Assembly: GCA_020746875.1 (NCBI GenBank)
Contig: JAGTJL010000010.1
Span: 1 to 64,000, forward strand
Length of the DNA stretch: 64,000 nt
DNA from: Rhexocercosporidium sp. MPI-PUGE-AT-0058
Taxonomy: Eukaryota; Ascomycota; Leotiomycetes; Helotiales
Direction of reading: 5' to 3'
The translations under genes and the position numbers were made by a program. The notes below the pieces were generated by a model. It had not been told where the DNA came from and did not search any database. It saw nothing but the letters and a program-made list of their open reading frames with translations. Of this stretch, positions 39,081 to 51,454 are shown in pieces (the first letter of the stretch is position 1; every line of letters starts with the position of its first letter).

Positions 39081-40217
39081 CACGCGATAAGGAATCGGTT
39101 ATACGGTGCTTTTCGAGTCAAGCAGCGAAGCTCTAAGCTCCTGTGGGAATCGTGAAGTCATAGTCCTCGAGGGCGACGTCGGCATTATACTAGCTATTTT
39201 TACGTAATTAATTCTCGAAATCGACGACAAAGTTCTTTATAATACGAATATCTTTATAAAAAATATAAGAAAACTATTCATTTTACGATTAATATACGGT
39301 TTACTTTTAACGTGCTTAATATTATATTATTAATAAATTTTATAAATATAAGTACGTATAATAATATAAACGGCCTTTTACTCGAAGTAGCGGTCGTAAT
39401 TCTTCTTATCTTCCTTATTAATATAGCGGAAGAAGGGATCGACTAGCATAACTTTAAAGTATTAGCCACAGGAACTTTTGCGAGGCCAGTTCGTAAGGTT
39501 ATTAAATGCAATAGCTTTAAGACGTTAAACGAAGAATATAATAATAATAATAATATTAATAATTAATTAAAGAAAAGAAAAAGAAGAAAGACAAGGGGAT
39601 AGCGACGTATAAATACGGGTATTATATATAAATAAGCTAAAGAGGAAAGGTTATTATTAACGCGATAAGGAAGTTGTTTATATATACGTCTTAATAAAAT
39701 AACGAGGTCGCAATTACTACGCAACTATATTATTATATTTATATTATTTATATTTTATTTATTTAATAAACAAACGTAAATACGCCACTAGCGCGTAACT
39801 TATTTATTACTTCGCCGACCGAAGACAACTCTTTAATAATAATAATAGTTGCAGCACTTAAATATAAGTATAAGAGCTCTTATATATACGCGCAAAGGTC
39901 CTATAATTAAAGTAAATATTTTTTATTATTTTATAAAGCTATTTCTATTTATTAAGTTAGTAATATTAATATATTATACGGAACAGTTTATAAAGTAATT
40001 AGACGACGTCCGACGAACTAATCACGGTGTAATACTATATAATTAGCGCAATAATTTAAATAACCGTATTAATTTAATTAATTAAACCTATTAACTGGAA
40101 TGCGGCTATCCGACCTACCGCGGCCTAGTCCTCGCCTTAAGCGACGCAAAGGCATATTAACATATTATTAATTAAAGCATCGGTATTGCGGACGCTATTA
40201 TTAAGAGAGAGAATAGT
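39081..40217 (-). other. Post-pol region of element D, part 2, with gag-like minus-strand frame
   Basis: On the minus strand from about 39520 to 39360 one frame reads AFNNLTNWPRKSS and then NKEDKKNYDRYFE, one stop, KAVYIIIRTY. This resembles the start of a Gag-type protein in general character, but no family is firm. It continues towards the H insertion, where MTSRFPQELRASLLDSKSTV is well preserved. The rest (39560-40217) is AT-rich with a purine run (GAGAGAGAATAG) just before D's 3' LTR, a likely polypurine tract. Confidence 0.35.
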
Positions 40218-40474
40218 TATTATATATATACTTATTTATTTTATTTATACGGAATCGGGCCCGTAGTATAAGAGGGCCGAGGCTTTTATAATATTAATAA
40301 AATCAGTCCTACTTATATATTTAGTCACGCCGGCGTTTTGCTTCCTTTCACGGGTAATCTCTTTTATATATACGCTTCTCTTTTAGACTTCTTCGAAGGC
40401 CAGAGATTAATTCTTTAAATATAATTTACCCTGAACCTCTACGAAGCTTTGCCTACCGTGAACTCCATCTGACA
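40218..40474 (+). repeat. 3' LTR of element D
   Basis: Direct repeat of 18544-18800, 257 bp. Its last 60 bp, ending CATCTGACA, are nearly free of RIP. AATAT follows. Confidence 0.9.
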
Positions 40475-40479
40475 AATAT

Positions 40480-42154
40480 AAAGGTTTTAGCAAGTCTGTA
40501 CTGTCTTAGCGTAGGTCGTGTTAATTAAAAAGCCTGAGCGGAAGTGGCTTGAGGGTGTATAGGCTGAGTGAGTATTGTATAAGCCGGTAGAGCTTGAGAG
40601 GCGGCCTGAGCTCTTGTATTAAAGCTTTTTAAATGGCTACTGCCTTAATTATAATTAAATATGTCTTATCGTAAGTTATTACCGCTACTTTTGTTTCTCT
40701 TCTTCTTCTTATTTATAATTAGAGCATTATCTACAGGTGTTCTCAGTGGTTATAATAAAGTAAAATTAATAATTCCGGCGATATTAAGCTTTATTAAAGG
40801 CTTAATAGACACGAAGGTAGAGGAGCTTATAAAGCCTATAGAGCCAGTCTTAATAGTAAAGTAGTTTATAGTCGAGGTCGCAGAGCTTCCTCGGGTTATA
40901 AAGAAGTTATTAATAAGTCGTTTAGGCTCTTTACCCTTTAAGTTGCCGCTAAAGGCGTTATTTTTAGTATCGTTTTCAAATATAATTAATTTTTTTTAGT
41001 GAAATTAATAGTTTATTAAAAAGTAAATACGCTTAATGTTATTAATAAAAGAGTAAAAGATATAATATATTATATTAAAAAAGGAAGAATATACGAGCTC
41101 GAGAAAATAAAGGAAATATATAAGTAAAATATTAAGTTAAAGAGCTTATAGCTTTAGGTTCTTCTCGGGGTAATAAAGCCCGAAAGACGCCGAAGTCTAG
41201 GCCTTTTGTTTTTATAATAAACAAACGTATAAGCTTAAGTAAAGTAAATAAATCTTATTAAATATTAAAGTTTTATTATTATTAAAATTAATTTTAATGT
41301 AAAATAATTTAAAACCGAAATTAATTAAAAAGGCATAAAGTAAAACCCCATATACTTTTTTATTAAACTCCGTCTCGCTAGCCTAAAGTAAGCTTTTAGT
41401 AAAAAAAGAAGAAGAAAAGAGTAATAAATACGCCTATTAAAAGTGCGATTAACGTTAAAATTTGCCGGATTTATTTTAAATAGTTTACTTTTCGTTTTTT
41501 AAAGTATTAAATATACTTTAATATTAATTAAGGCGTTTTTTAATAACGTAATCCGGCTATTTTCGATTTGACTTTTTTTAATATTAATGTTTTACGTGTT
41601 AAAGCTGGCATTTCTAATAATTTAAGTATTTTTATATTAAAGGTAAGTGATTTTCTTTTAGACTTTTTGTGTTTCTCGTTATACTATAGGAGACTGTCGA
41701 GGTGTCGTATTTAATTCTACTTTAAGGGCTAGGAGATCTTTAAGTAAATAAGTTTATATTAATTCGAGCACTTGTCGGTTTCGGTCTTTATAATTAATAT
41801 AAGGGGCCTTTAGGCTTTTTTATATACCTTACTTTAGCTTTTTTACTTACTCCTTGCGTCGGTTACTAAAATATATAAAGAGGAAAATATTAAGTATATA
41901 ATAAAAAGGTAATAAAATAAGTGCCGGAGGGTAAACGTAGGAAATACTTATTTAATAAATATTAAAAATATTATATATTTAAGAAGTATAATTTATTAAA
42001 GGAGAAGAAAAGTATAATTTAAATAAAAAGAAAAAGTTATAATAATAAAAATTATTATTGTCCTTAAAGGATGTTACCTTAAAGGCTATCTTAAATACAG
42101 TAAGATGTAGCTCAATCACGTGACGAATGGACCTCTGAGGTCAACCCCACCATA
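40480..42154 (-). mobile_element. Element B, right fragment: 5' LTR, leader and gag start
   Basis: The reverse complement matches 4187-5945 of element A. It continues from 18538 after removal of D and ends with the 5' LTR at 41874-42154. The sequence beyond 42155 belongs to element F, so B was inserted in F. Part of the fragment (40480-40650) keeps a normal CA/TG content. The open frame 40661-40864 on the plus strand is antisense to gag and matches the antisense frame at 5476-5664 of element A. Confidence 0.88.
41874..42154 (-). repeat. 5' LTR of element B
   Basis: The reverse complement aligns with both LTRs of element A over 281 bp and ends CCCCACCATA on the plus strand. Neighbouring ATATA in F fits a short target duplication, but the other side is outside the window. 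Confidence 0.9.
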
Positions 42155-44330
42155 ATATAATTATTATTATAAGACTAGCTATAAACCCTTAAAAGGTTAA
42201 GATAATCGTTAAGTAAATTAAGCTTATAAATATTAAAAAAGTATAATCTTTTTTAAGGTTTATTAACTTTTATTAACGATTTATTTAAAACTACTCGAGG
42301 ATTGCCACACTACTTACGGAGTTAATATATAAAAACAAGAACTTTAATTAAAATAATAAAATAAAGATAGCTTTTTAAAACCTTAAGAAAGCCTTTATTA
42401 AAAAACTAGTTCTTATATCTTTTAACTTAAATAAAGAAATTATAATAAAGACAAACGCCTTCGACTATATTATTAAGGCCGTATTAAGTTAACCGGGCAA
42501 GGATAATAAATAATAATTAATTATATATTATTTACAGAAACTTTCGTTAATAAAACTTAATTATAATATTTATAATAAAGAATTATTAAGAGCCGTAAAC
42601 ATAATATATAAATAAAAGGTCTACCTTAAGGGATTTCTTTACGAAATATAAATCTTAACGGACTATAAAAATCTTATTTACTTTATAATTATTAAAAAAC
42701 TAAATTATAATAAATTTAATAATATAAAACACTTTTTATAATTAAACTTTAATTTTTATATATTAAAAGAATAAAAAATATTAAGGCTAACGCTTTTAAT
42801 AAAAAACCAAAATATTTTATAAATAAAACACATAAGTCGTACATTATACTTAAGCAGAATAATAACTTATTAATAGTTAATTATAGGCAATTAATAATAA
42901 TAAACCAAGTCCCCGAGTAAATCTAAAAAGGCTACGCTAACGACTTAATAATAATTAAATAAAAAAAGTAATTAAGTAAAGGATTTTCTTTTATTAATAT
43001 TAAAGCTTTTTTATATTAAGAATAAGTCTATATCCCGACGAAAAATAAAATAGACTTTATTAAAAAACAATATAAGCTACTGGCTTATAAATATTAAGAA
43101 ATAATTAAAACATTATTAAAGCTCTTTAAAGAATATTATTTCTTAAAAATAAAAAAAGTAATTAAAGACGTAGTCTTATTTTATAATATATATATATAAA
43201 ATAAAGTAAATTATTATACGCTATATAAGCTCATAAGGTTATTAACGACACCGCCACGCCTATAAAAGTTAATAGCCTTAGATTTTATAATCGAATTATT
43301 TCTTTTAAAAGATTTAATTATTAAAATTAATTACAATTCAATTTATATAATAATAAATAAAATAATAAAGTACGCGTATATAATACCGGTATTAAGTATA
43401 TAAGACGCGCCAATAATAGCGTAAGTATTCCTTTAAATAATTTTTATAAACTATAAGATATTAAACGAAGTCATTTTAAATAAAAATAAGTTTTTTATTT
43501 TAAAGTTTTAAAAAATATTAGTATTATTTTTAAAAAATAAAATAAAAAATATTAACGGCATTTTACTTTTAAATTAACGGCTAAATAAAATAAATTAATT
43601 AAATAATAAAGCCTTATCTTTAATATTATATAAACTATAAATAAAACGATTAAGTTTAACTATTTTTAACTACTTAATTTATATATAATAACGTAAATTA
43701 AGAAATTATTAAAGTATTGCCGTTTTATATAAATTATAAGTATAATTTAACGGCATATAATATACTAATAGCGAGTTAAGGGACTGCATATAAAGCCATA
43801 TTATAAAAAAAATAAGCTTAAGTAATTACATAACGAATTATTAACGAATATTTTATTTATTATATAAAGATTAATTATTTATTATAATAAAAAGCGTAGT
43901 ATAAGACTAACGCTAAAGGAGGAGGATAAGGTTTACTTACTTAAAAAGAATATTATAATTAAACGACTAAATAATAAAGTAAATTATAAAAAGCTAAAAC
44001 TATTTAAAATTACGAAAGTTAAAGGACTAGTTAATTATTAATTAACACTTCCGAAAACCATAAATATTCACTCGGTATTCCATATATCGCTCCTTAAATC
44101 AGCACTACTAAGAGTACTATTAGCTTTTATTATAAAAGTATAATTAATAAACCTAAACGTTAAATATAATATCGAAACTATTTTAAATTATTAATATTTT
44201 TACGGCGTCGTCAAATATTTAATTAAATAAAAAAAGTACTTATAATCTAAAAATACTTAAAAACTTAAGTTTAACTTTTATTATTTTAAATAATTTTAAA
44301 GGTTTTATTTATAAAACTTAAATTTATTTA
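42155..44330 (+). pseudogene. pol 3' part of element F (RNase H, integrase, chromodomain)
   Basis: Collinear with 35291-37480 of element E, and more AT-rich than E. Near 44170-44270 the chromodomain reads KYNIETILNY, stop, YFYGVVKYLIK, stop (Trp expected). No intact enzyme can be made. The 5' part is missing because B interrupts the frame and its other side is off the window. Confidence 0.75.
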
Positions 44331-44959
44331 AAAAACTAAATCCGTAAAGTTAAATAAAACTTATTTAATTAAAGGGAACTCGGCGGAATCGACGGCGAAT
44401 AACGGAGTAGGCGGGCGAGTAATAAAAGCCTTTTGCCTCTCTTTTTCTATAGCCTTTTGCGCTTCTACCTTCTTTAATTTATTTATATTCTTAAAATTAT
44501 AATAAAGTATTTCGACTTCTTACTTTTTTAAAAACTTTTATTAATAAAATAAATAGTTTAAGCGGGCCGCGGCCTCTTATAAAACGCGATATATTTATAC
44601 TTCCTCTTTGTCTAGCTTTTCTTTTACTTTTTCGAGAGTATTTTAACTCCCGATTAAGGATATCTTAATATTATATCTTTTATTAACTTTAATATACTTT
44701 AAGTAACGACTCGACTCGGAAGATATTATATACGTCTTATTATTTTAAATATAAAACGTATAAGGCATTATCTTAAAACCGTTCTTTTCGATTTTATAAA
44801 ATAAAGCGAATTATTTTCTTTTTTTAAAAAAAGATATTATATTTTTTTTAATATATATTTATTTAATTATAATAAAAAGAAAAGATAGCCGTAAAATATA
44901 TATAATATTTCCTTAAGCTATTTAAGCGTAAAAACTATATTAAGCTAAAAAAGGAATAA

Positions 44960-45453
44960 TATTACGAACGCCCCGCGTCTTATAATATTAAACTCCGGGA
45001 TAATATAATATTTAAAACTATAAGCTTAAGAAAATAAAGTTCTTAAAAAAAATATATTAAAAAAGTATTACTTTTAAAAGCATTCCTTTAAAAGACCTTA
45101 ATACTTAGGATTTTATAAGTTATATATTATATAAATATTATTATTAATAAATAATTAAAAGGCAAATAAGCCCCTAAATTACGTAACCCTCTTATATAAT
45201 AAACCGCTAAACCGCTAAGGTCCAGAGGTTTAAGACCGACAAGACTTAGCGGTCCTAGCGGTTACGTAATATAAAAGTTTTATATAAGATTAATACGTTT
45301 ATTATTAAATAAGAGTTTTATGCTTAATTAAAAATAATATCTTAATTATACTAGTCATTATTTATCCCTTTATACGTAATACACTTACTTCTCGATCATT
45401 GAGATCAACACAACCCACCGTATCTACACCGAGTAAATACAGGGACCGTGATA
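44960..45453 (+). repeat. 3' LTR of element F
   Basis: Aligns with both E LTRs; at 494 bp it is about 11 bp longer, with the extra sequence in an inverted-repeat-like stretch near 45195-45265 (AACCGCTAAGG / CTTAGCGG). Its last 60 bp are not RIP-mutated. Confidence 0.9.
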
Positions 45454-45989
45454 GTCCGACCCCCCTCCGACTCCTTATATATATGCCTCCTTTTTATATA
45501 GTAGCTCTATAGTTTTTGTATTTTAAATATTAAGTCTATTTTTACGTTTAAGGCTCTTATGTCGTTATATTATATAAAAACTCTTTTACGTACGTCCAAA
45601 GTATTTACTATTACTACTACTGTTTCTTTTATTACTCGATTAGATTAAAGTCGTTAATTCTATTGTCGATACTACTTACTTACTTTTACTTTTTATATAT
45701 ATTTTTACTTATATATAACTCTTCCGTATCTGGCCCGTTACTTCTAGTATTATATAATACTTTAAAATTAAACCTTTCTCTTTAATTCCTTTCTTTATTA
45801 TAGACTTTTAATAATAACTATAAGCTCTTCGCCAGTAATTTACCGACGAGCTTGCTTATAAAGACTTTTAAATCGATGCTCTCTCTTTAATAATCACTTT
45901 TTTACGAAGCTCCTTAATTATTATTTAAAATTAAGTCCGAAACCGATTCGAAACGGCTCCGAAACGGCAAAAGCGCCAGCTCCCGGACC

Positions 45990-46760
45990 CTTTAAAGTTT
46001 AATGGCTTATAATTATATTATAACACTTGGTTAGCGTAGCTTTAACTCGTGTTAGGTGTCGACGGTAAAGCAATTAGCGATTCACAAGCTTAATTTACGT
46101 ACGTTTACCTCCGACTTAATTTTAAACTGACTGCCTTTTACTTAGAGCTCTTAAAACACGCGAATCTTATTTCTATATACGATTATTATGTAATCCTAAA
46201 TTAATTTAATAGATATAATAGAGTCGAAAATAAGGTACAGTATACGAAGACAAAGCTCTATAAGCTAGCTTAAACCGGTAGCTTTTATGAATTCCTGATT
46301 TCCTTTAAAGTGACGCTTAGCGAAGCAAGAGGCTGGAATTAAGACAACGAGAGGAAAATAGACACGTTACGGCTATGTCTTTCCGAATATTTTAAGCGAA
46401 AGCTTTAAGAGCATAATATTTTAGATATTACTTCTTTAAAGTACTTAGAATTTATCTCCTTTTATAAGAGATACGCCTCTTAATCGACTTTTGCGGCACC
46501 TACAGTTATATATACCTCCGAGAACTACTCTAGATTAAGTCCGACTTAGCACCGCCCCTTATACGACCCTTAAAAGGCCGACAAAATAGACCTTTCCGCT
46601 ATTAACGTTATCGACGCAAGCTCTCGCTCCTTTACCCTTAGTATAAATCGTTCTCGCTGTTTCCAATGCAAATCGATTAATTATTACGTCTTTATTTGCC
46701 TAATACCCTCACCGCGGTCCGAATCTCCTTAAGAACCGGTCCGTATATAGTTAATTTAGC
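45990..46760 (+). pseudogene. gag-like frame of element G with one-residue-damaged CCHC knuckle
   Basis: A plus-strand frame reads with few RIP stops into a nucleocapsid knuckle at 46658-46699: C-F-Q-C, four residues, Tyr, four residues, C. This is exactly the spacing C-X2-C-X4-H-X4-C with the His codon turned to TAT, as a CAT-to-TAT RIP change would give. Upstream is a Ser/Arg-rich segment (DASSRSFTLSINRSR). The start is not determined. No pol follows. Confidence 0.6.
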
Positions 46761-47034
46761 CCCGTATAACTTCTACAGTTCGATTTCAACTAGCTTAAGT
46801 CAATTGCATAGTTTTTAACTTTATACAGTCACGCTTACTAGTCCATAAGTAACGTTAGCTTATAGGTAACGTAGCTTTATAATTAAAAGAGTTAAAAAGA
46901 GAAGTTAATATTATAGGAATCGACATTATACTTAATACTTTATTAAAGTATAAATATAATAATAAAATTAATTTAAAAGAAAAATAGGAAGGGTAAGAAG
47001 CACGAGGACGAGCTTCGGTTTCCTGAGGGAGTAG

Positions 47035-47194
47035 TGTAACGATAGGTATGCTTTAGTTAAGTCGGGGGTCCGGAACAAGTCCGACCCCCCTCCGACTCCT
47101 TATATATATGCCTCCCTTCTATACAGTAGCTTTGTAGTTTTTGTATTTTAAGTATTAAGTTTATCTTCACGTCCAAGGCTCTTGCGTCATTACA
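47035..47194 (+). repeat. 3' LTR of element G
   Basis: 160 bp with TGTAA/TTACA ends. The block from 47079 on is repeated at 45454-45569, where element F has cut the 5' copy. Confidence 0.8.
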
Positions 47195-48537
47195 AGTTGT
47201 ACTTTTGTCGAGTAGGTAATAAGCCGTCGGTATAACTTGATTTTAAATTTTAAGTGATTTAATAGCCGTTAACTATTAGTATGTAAAAGATATAACTTAT
47301 ATACGTTAATATAAGATATATTGAGTAGCTAATAGAAGAGGGGCTACTAATTTCGATGAGTAACTCGATGAGCCTACTTCTCTAAATTGATTAGCTAAAT
47401 TAATTCCTCTTATATAGCGATTGTAATCATTAATAAAGCGCGGAATTGCTAGCTCTTTAATATGCTTATTTACGAATATTTGTTTGACGATTCGACCGTT
47501 AGTTGATATCTTTACTGGCTGCCGTCGTAGTTTGACTCGAAAATCCTTAGCTTAATTGACTATATAAATGCTACTAAGAGCTAGAATAATATTATTATCT
47601 TATTAGGCTAAGTAAAGCGTCTTTTCTACTACTTTTATAAATAAGGTATTCTAAGGTAAAGAACTAGTAAAGCGAGCCTTTAAAATAGCGAAGTTGGACG
47701 GCAATGCGGCATATAGGCGTGTAATATTAATAGTATTATAATTACAGACTCGAAGCTCCTTAAATAAAGGCATTAAGGTAAAGTAATTGTTAAGATAGAC
47801 TGCTAGGCGTTTTAGTAATAAAAATAAGACTAAAGATCTTATAAAAGAGCCTGTCGGCGTGAGCTTTAAATACTTGAAAAGAGACTGCAATTCCTTAACT
47901 CGAGAGCTTTATACCTAATTGTAAATGTACTTATAGTCTGCGATTCCGAAGATTTTATAACCTTACTTTATTAGTTTATTTGGTATCTTATATGTATGTA
48001 AAGATTTAATATAAATTAAGAGGGGTTCACTAAGTTTAAGAAGAAGGAGTACTTACCTTTTAAAGCATCGAACTATAAGTTTATTAATATTGACTTCTGT
48101 AAAGGGAGAATAATAATATTAATATGCGGCTTGAATCTTTAAAGCTAGAGGTTCTACTTTATGCTACTAAATCGTATTTATAGGTAAGTGATAGCCACGA
48201 TATTCGTCATCCTCGATATTAAAGATATGATAATACCTCTTAATTTCCTTATAACGATTAAGTGTAATATGAGTTATAATCGTATAAATAAGGCCCTTTT
48301 TAATATCCTTATTTTAATATAAATTAATACGTAGTTCGTCATAGATTCCCATTTATATTAATACTCTTAAAAAGACGTATATTTCCTTTAGTATTATATT
48401 TTGCTACTTTCGCGCCCTTTCTTGTTTAACTCGCATTCGTTATAGGTTCGTATAGTGATTTATATTAAAAGTGATAATTTATAAGAGGGTAGGCGTAAAG
48501 AATAAAGTAAAGTAATCGAATGGGTATGTAGAGGAAG

Positions 48538-48557
48538 CAGGGTGGCCAGTAAGTCAG
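48538..48557 (+). repeat. Left terminal inverted repeat of the hAT element
   Basis: CAGGGTGGCCAGTAAGTCAG, inverted at 51519-51538 with two G/A differences. Confidence 0.93.
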
Positions 48558-48680
48558 TCTAGTTAAGCTCTCTTATTAAGTTGAGCCAAAATTCGTAATC
48601 AGTCAGTTAGTAGCCCTAACCTTAATAAGTCAGTTGCTAAAAGCTCAACTTAACTAGACTGTCAGTTGAGAGGTAGGAAA
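48554..48680 (+). repeat. Left subterminal repeats of the hAT element
   Basis: Contains several GTCAGTTG-type motifs and a long imperfect palindrome: CAGTCTAGTTAAG at the start pairs with CTTAACTAGACTG near 48650-48661. Similar GTCAGTTG motifs lie at 51455-51510. hAT transposases are known to bind short subterminal motifs repeated near both ends, so these are likely transposase-binding sites. Confidence 0.7.
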
Positions 48681-48892
48681 ATCCTCATAATAGGGTCAGT
48701 TTTGGTGGTGCAGCTGGGCCGGTTTTATGGGTGAGGCCCCTGGTAAATTTGACTCGGCTAAGGCAAAATCAAGGCCTCTGATTGGCCCAATTACTTAAAA
48801 GCACCAGAAATTGATTACGTAACCCCGCCGGCATTATCTAAACTCACGATCCTGCTGCCGCTTTGCCAAAAATCCATCAAATAACTGCAAAT

Positions 48893-51397
48893 ATGGCTTC
48901 CTCGCACGCCTCTCCTATGATTATTGAAGATGATGATTTTAGAGCATTACCTGTACCTTCTATAGAGAGCAATAATACTCTGATTAACCCTTTTCAGGCT
49001 ATGATGGCCCCTGAGGCAGCGAAGAAGAAGCCTGTACTCCGTGATCGCTGTTTCCGTCTAAAGCCTACCTACAGCGACTATTACGACCCCGACAAGCCTC
49101 CAAATATCGAGAACCACGAAGGCTATTCTCCGTACGACTATGGAGAGCCTTTGTACGATAATCGGAACGTTCTAGTAGCTAGGCTGCCTGTAGGTCATGT
49201 CGTCTCAGGGGCTACGAAGAGGAAATTTCGTCAATGGGTATGGAAAGTTGGCTATCATCTCACCGACACAACTAAACCGACAAATAATAGCATATGGTGC
49301 TGCAAGCTTTGTATGTGTTTCCCTAGTAAATCTGCAGACTTTCCCGCTTATCTTTGTAGGTCATCATGATGCCAAATTTTCCCGGAATCGCGAATATCAC
49401 TTCAATGCGAACACTTTAAGCAACGCCGAGCGTCATATGCAGGAAATACATATGCTTGACGCAGGAGGAGATACTTGGAGAGTGAAACCTACAGAGCCTC
49501 CACGTGCTCAGGCCTCTGGTGTTGTAGGAGGAAATTACGACGAAGTGATTCCATTCCGACAGCAAGAGTTTGTTAACGCGTTTCTTGAATGGATTATCTG
49601 CGACAACGTCAAACACCGCAAAGCTACCTCTCGACGCCTGAAACGTTGCTTCAAGATTGCTAATATAGAGGCTGAAAAGGCATTGCCAGATTCCCACTCG
49701 TCAATTGAGTCTTGGATTCACGATCTCTTCAAGCATATGGAGCCTCAGGTGATTAAGGAGATTCGCAACGCCAAATCAAAGATTACCATTACTTTTGACG
49801 GCTGGGGATCAAAAAGAGAGAAGATTAGTGTACTCGGTGTTGTAGTACATTTTATCAACGATCGATATGAGGCCTGCACACGTCTTATAGGCCTACCAGA
49901 GCTCCCAGGACACAAAAAGACCGGTGTCGGTATGTCATCCATCACTCCTTTTCCTGGCGCTCTCTAATAATCGCAGATCAATGTTCCATTCTCAAGCCTC
50001 TTCTCGAACGATTCGGAATCAACGCACATAACCTTGGCTACTTCGTTCTTGACAATGCGACGAATAATGATACGACTCTTACAGAGCTTGGAAAAGCGTG
50101 GGGATTCGACCCTAAGGCAAAGAGACTACGTTGTATGGGCCACGTCATTAATTTGATTGCTGAGGCCTATCTATTTGGTCAAGATGAGAGCTCATGGGAC
50201 GACGATTATAAGGTGGCAGGGCCAGCTGACCGTCGAAAGCTATGGCGGCGCAGAGGAGAGGTTGGAAAGCTACACAACTTGGTGGCATATGTCATGGCCT
50301 CTGGCAAGAGAACCACATTATTTCTGGCCCTTCAGTCAGACCTAAATGTTGGTGCGGCAGCAGGGAGGGAATGGAAACTGGTTCTGGATGGAGGGGTGCG
50401 CTGGAATGCCACCTATTCAATGATCAATAGAGGTCTACAGTTGCGCCAGGCTCTCAACGAATATGCGGCTATGTTACACGTCTCTGCGGAAGCGGAAGAT
50501 CAAGAGATATTCGACAACGACTACCTGTCGCCGGAGGAGTGGAGCACGCTGGAAATCATCAGAGATCAGCTTGAACCACTGTTTTTGCTTACTAAAGGCC
50601 TGGAGGGCAATGCGAAGATGACCGAAGGAGCTCTAGAGCCGTCGCATGGCGCATTATGGGAATCCCTTATTGTGTTAGAGCATATCATAGCGCACTTCGA
50701 ATCATTAGAAACACAGTCAAAACAGCACCAATTTGATGACCACGAAGGCATACAACAGTCTATTACGCTAGCCTGGCAAGCGTGCTTGAAGTGGTACAGA
50801 AAGACCGACGATTCTGTGGCATGGCAAGCCTCAATGATGCTCCACCCCCTTTACAAGTGGTCTTTTTTTGAGAAGAATTGGAAGGGGAATCTAGCTCCAT
50901 TTCTTGTCTCTACGAAATCAAAGGTCAAGAAACTGTGGGAAGATCAGTATAAAGGAGTATCTATTGTTTCTCGTGCTACCCTTTCTCCAGAGCCAGCTCT
51001 AGCCCCTCCTTCTGTGGAAAAGGACTACTTAAAGAGCATACTTAATGCGGCCGCACCAATCACTAGAGGTCGTACCGCAGTTGTTTCTGGCCGAAGAGAT
51101 CAGTATTTCCATTATCTTCAAGAGCCTCCTGTAGAGCATATGGGAGTGATGGAGTACTGGAAACTGCGTGAGGCCGAGTGGCCGCAGTTAGCTCAAATGG
51201 CCTTTGATTTTCTAGCTATTCCTGCCATGAGCTCTGAGTGCGAACGAGTCTTTTCCTCCTGCGCAAAACAGACTACTTTAGAGAGCTCTAATCTGTCGGG
51301 GGAGACGCTGTGGCACCAAGAGTGCTTGAAGAATTGGCAAAATCGTGGTGCCATTGAAATCGCCGGAGCCTACAAAGCTATGTTGTTAGAAGTTTGA
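48893..51397 (+). CDS. hAT-family transposase, three exons, 802 aa
   Basis: Exons 48893-49310, 49360-49929 and 49977-51397. The introns of 49 and 47 nt have GTATGT donors and TAG/CAG acceptors, and the total is 803 codons with the stop and no internal stop. It catalyses cut-and-paste transposition in the nucleus. A BED-like zinc finger has C137, C140, H165 and H170. The catalytic core shows ITFDGWGSK (D286), then GYFVLDNATNND (D355), then CMGH (C382, H385). The C-terminal dimerisation part reads AIPAMSSECERVFSS around E750, a hallmark of the family. The start is the first ATG in frame; a few in-frame codons upstream lack an ATG. Length fits fungal hAT proteins. Neighbouring elements are RIP-damaged but this gene is not. 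Confidence 0.92.
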
Positions 51398-51454
51398 TTT
51401 TGTAATATATCTTCAGTTTAAATCAGTACTGATCAATTTATTCAGTTTCAGCTA

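Larger units (their letters stand above)
18544..40474 (+). mobile_element. Element D: chromodomain-type gypsy retrotransposon carrying nested H and E
   Basis: Bounded by 257-bp LTRs at 18544-18800 and 40218-40474. They start TGTCATG (RIP form TATTATA in the 3' copy) and end TGACA (RIP form TTAATA in the 5' copy), flanked by the 5-bp duplication AATAT. Removing it rejoins element B. Without H (25441-39075 plus one GGATA) D is about 8.3 kb. The plus strand carries gag with a zinc knuckle, pol in Ty3/gypsy order and a chromodomain-like C-terminus. The copy is heavily RIP-mutated. Confidence 0.9.
42155..45453 (+). mobile_element. Element F: 3' half of a chromovirus of the E family
   Basis: It starts inside pol at the position matching about 35291 of element E and follows E through RNase H, integrase and chromodomain (VVKYLIK near 44200) to a 3' LTR at 44960-45453. 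The 5' half lies beyond the left window edge because B is inserted here. The copy is RIP-mutated with dense TAA/TAG stops. Its right border falls within the LTR of element G. Confidence 0.88.
45454..47194 (+). mobile_element. Element G: short gag-only LTR retrotransposon
   Basis: A complete 3' LTR of 160 bp (47035-47194, TGTAACG...CATTACA) matches a truncated 5' LTR at 45454-45569 whose first 44 bp are cut off by the insertion of element F. The interior is only about 1.47 kb and carries a gag-like frame with a zinc knuckle, but no RT, RNase H or integrase. GAGGGAGTAG before the 3' LTR may be the polypurine tract. It would need enzymes from another element. It borders directly on piggyBac coding sequence at 47195, so it most likely inserted there. 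Confidence 0.78.

Noticed and set aside
49416..49945. Minus-strand open frames inside the hAT element
   Set aside because: Shadows of the transposase exons.
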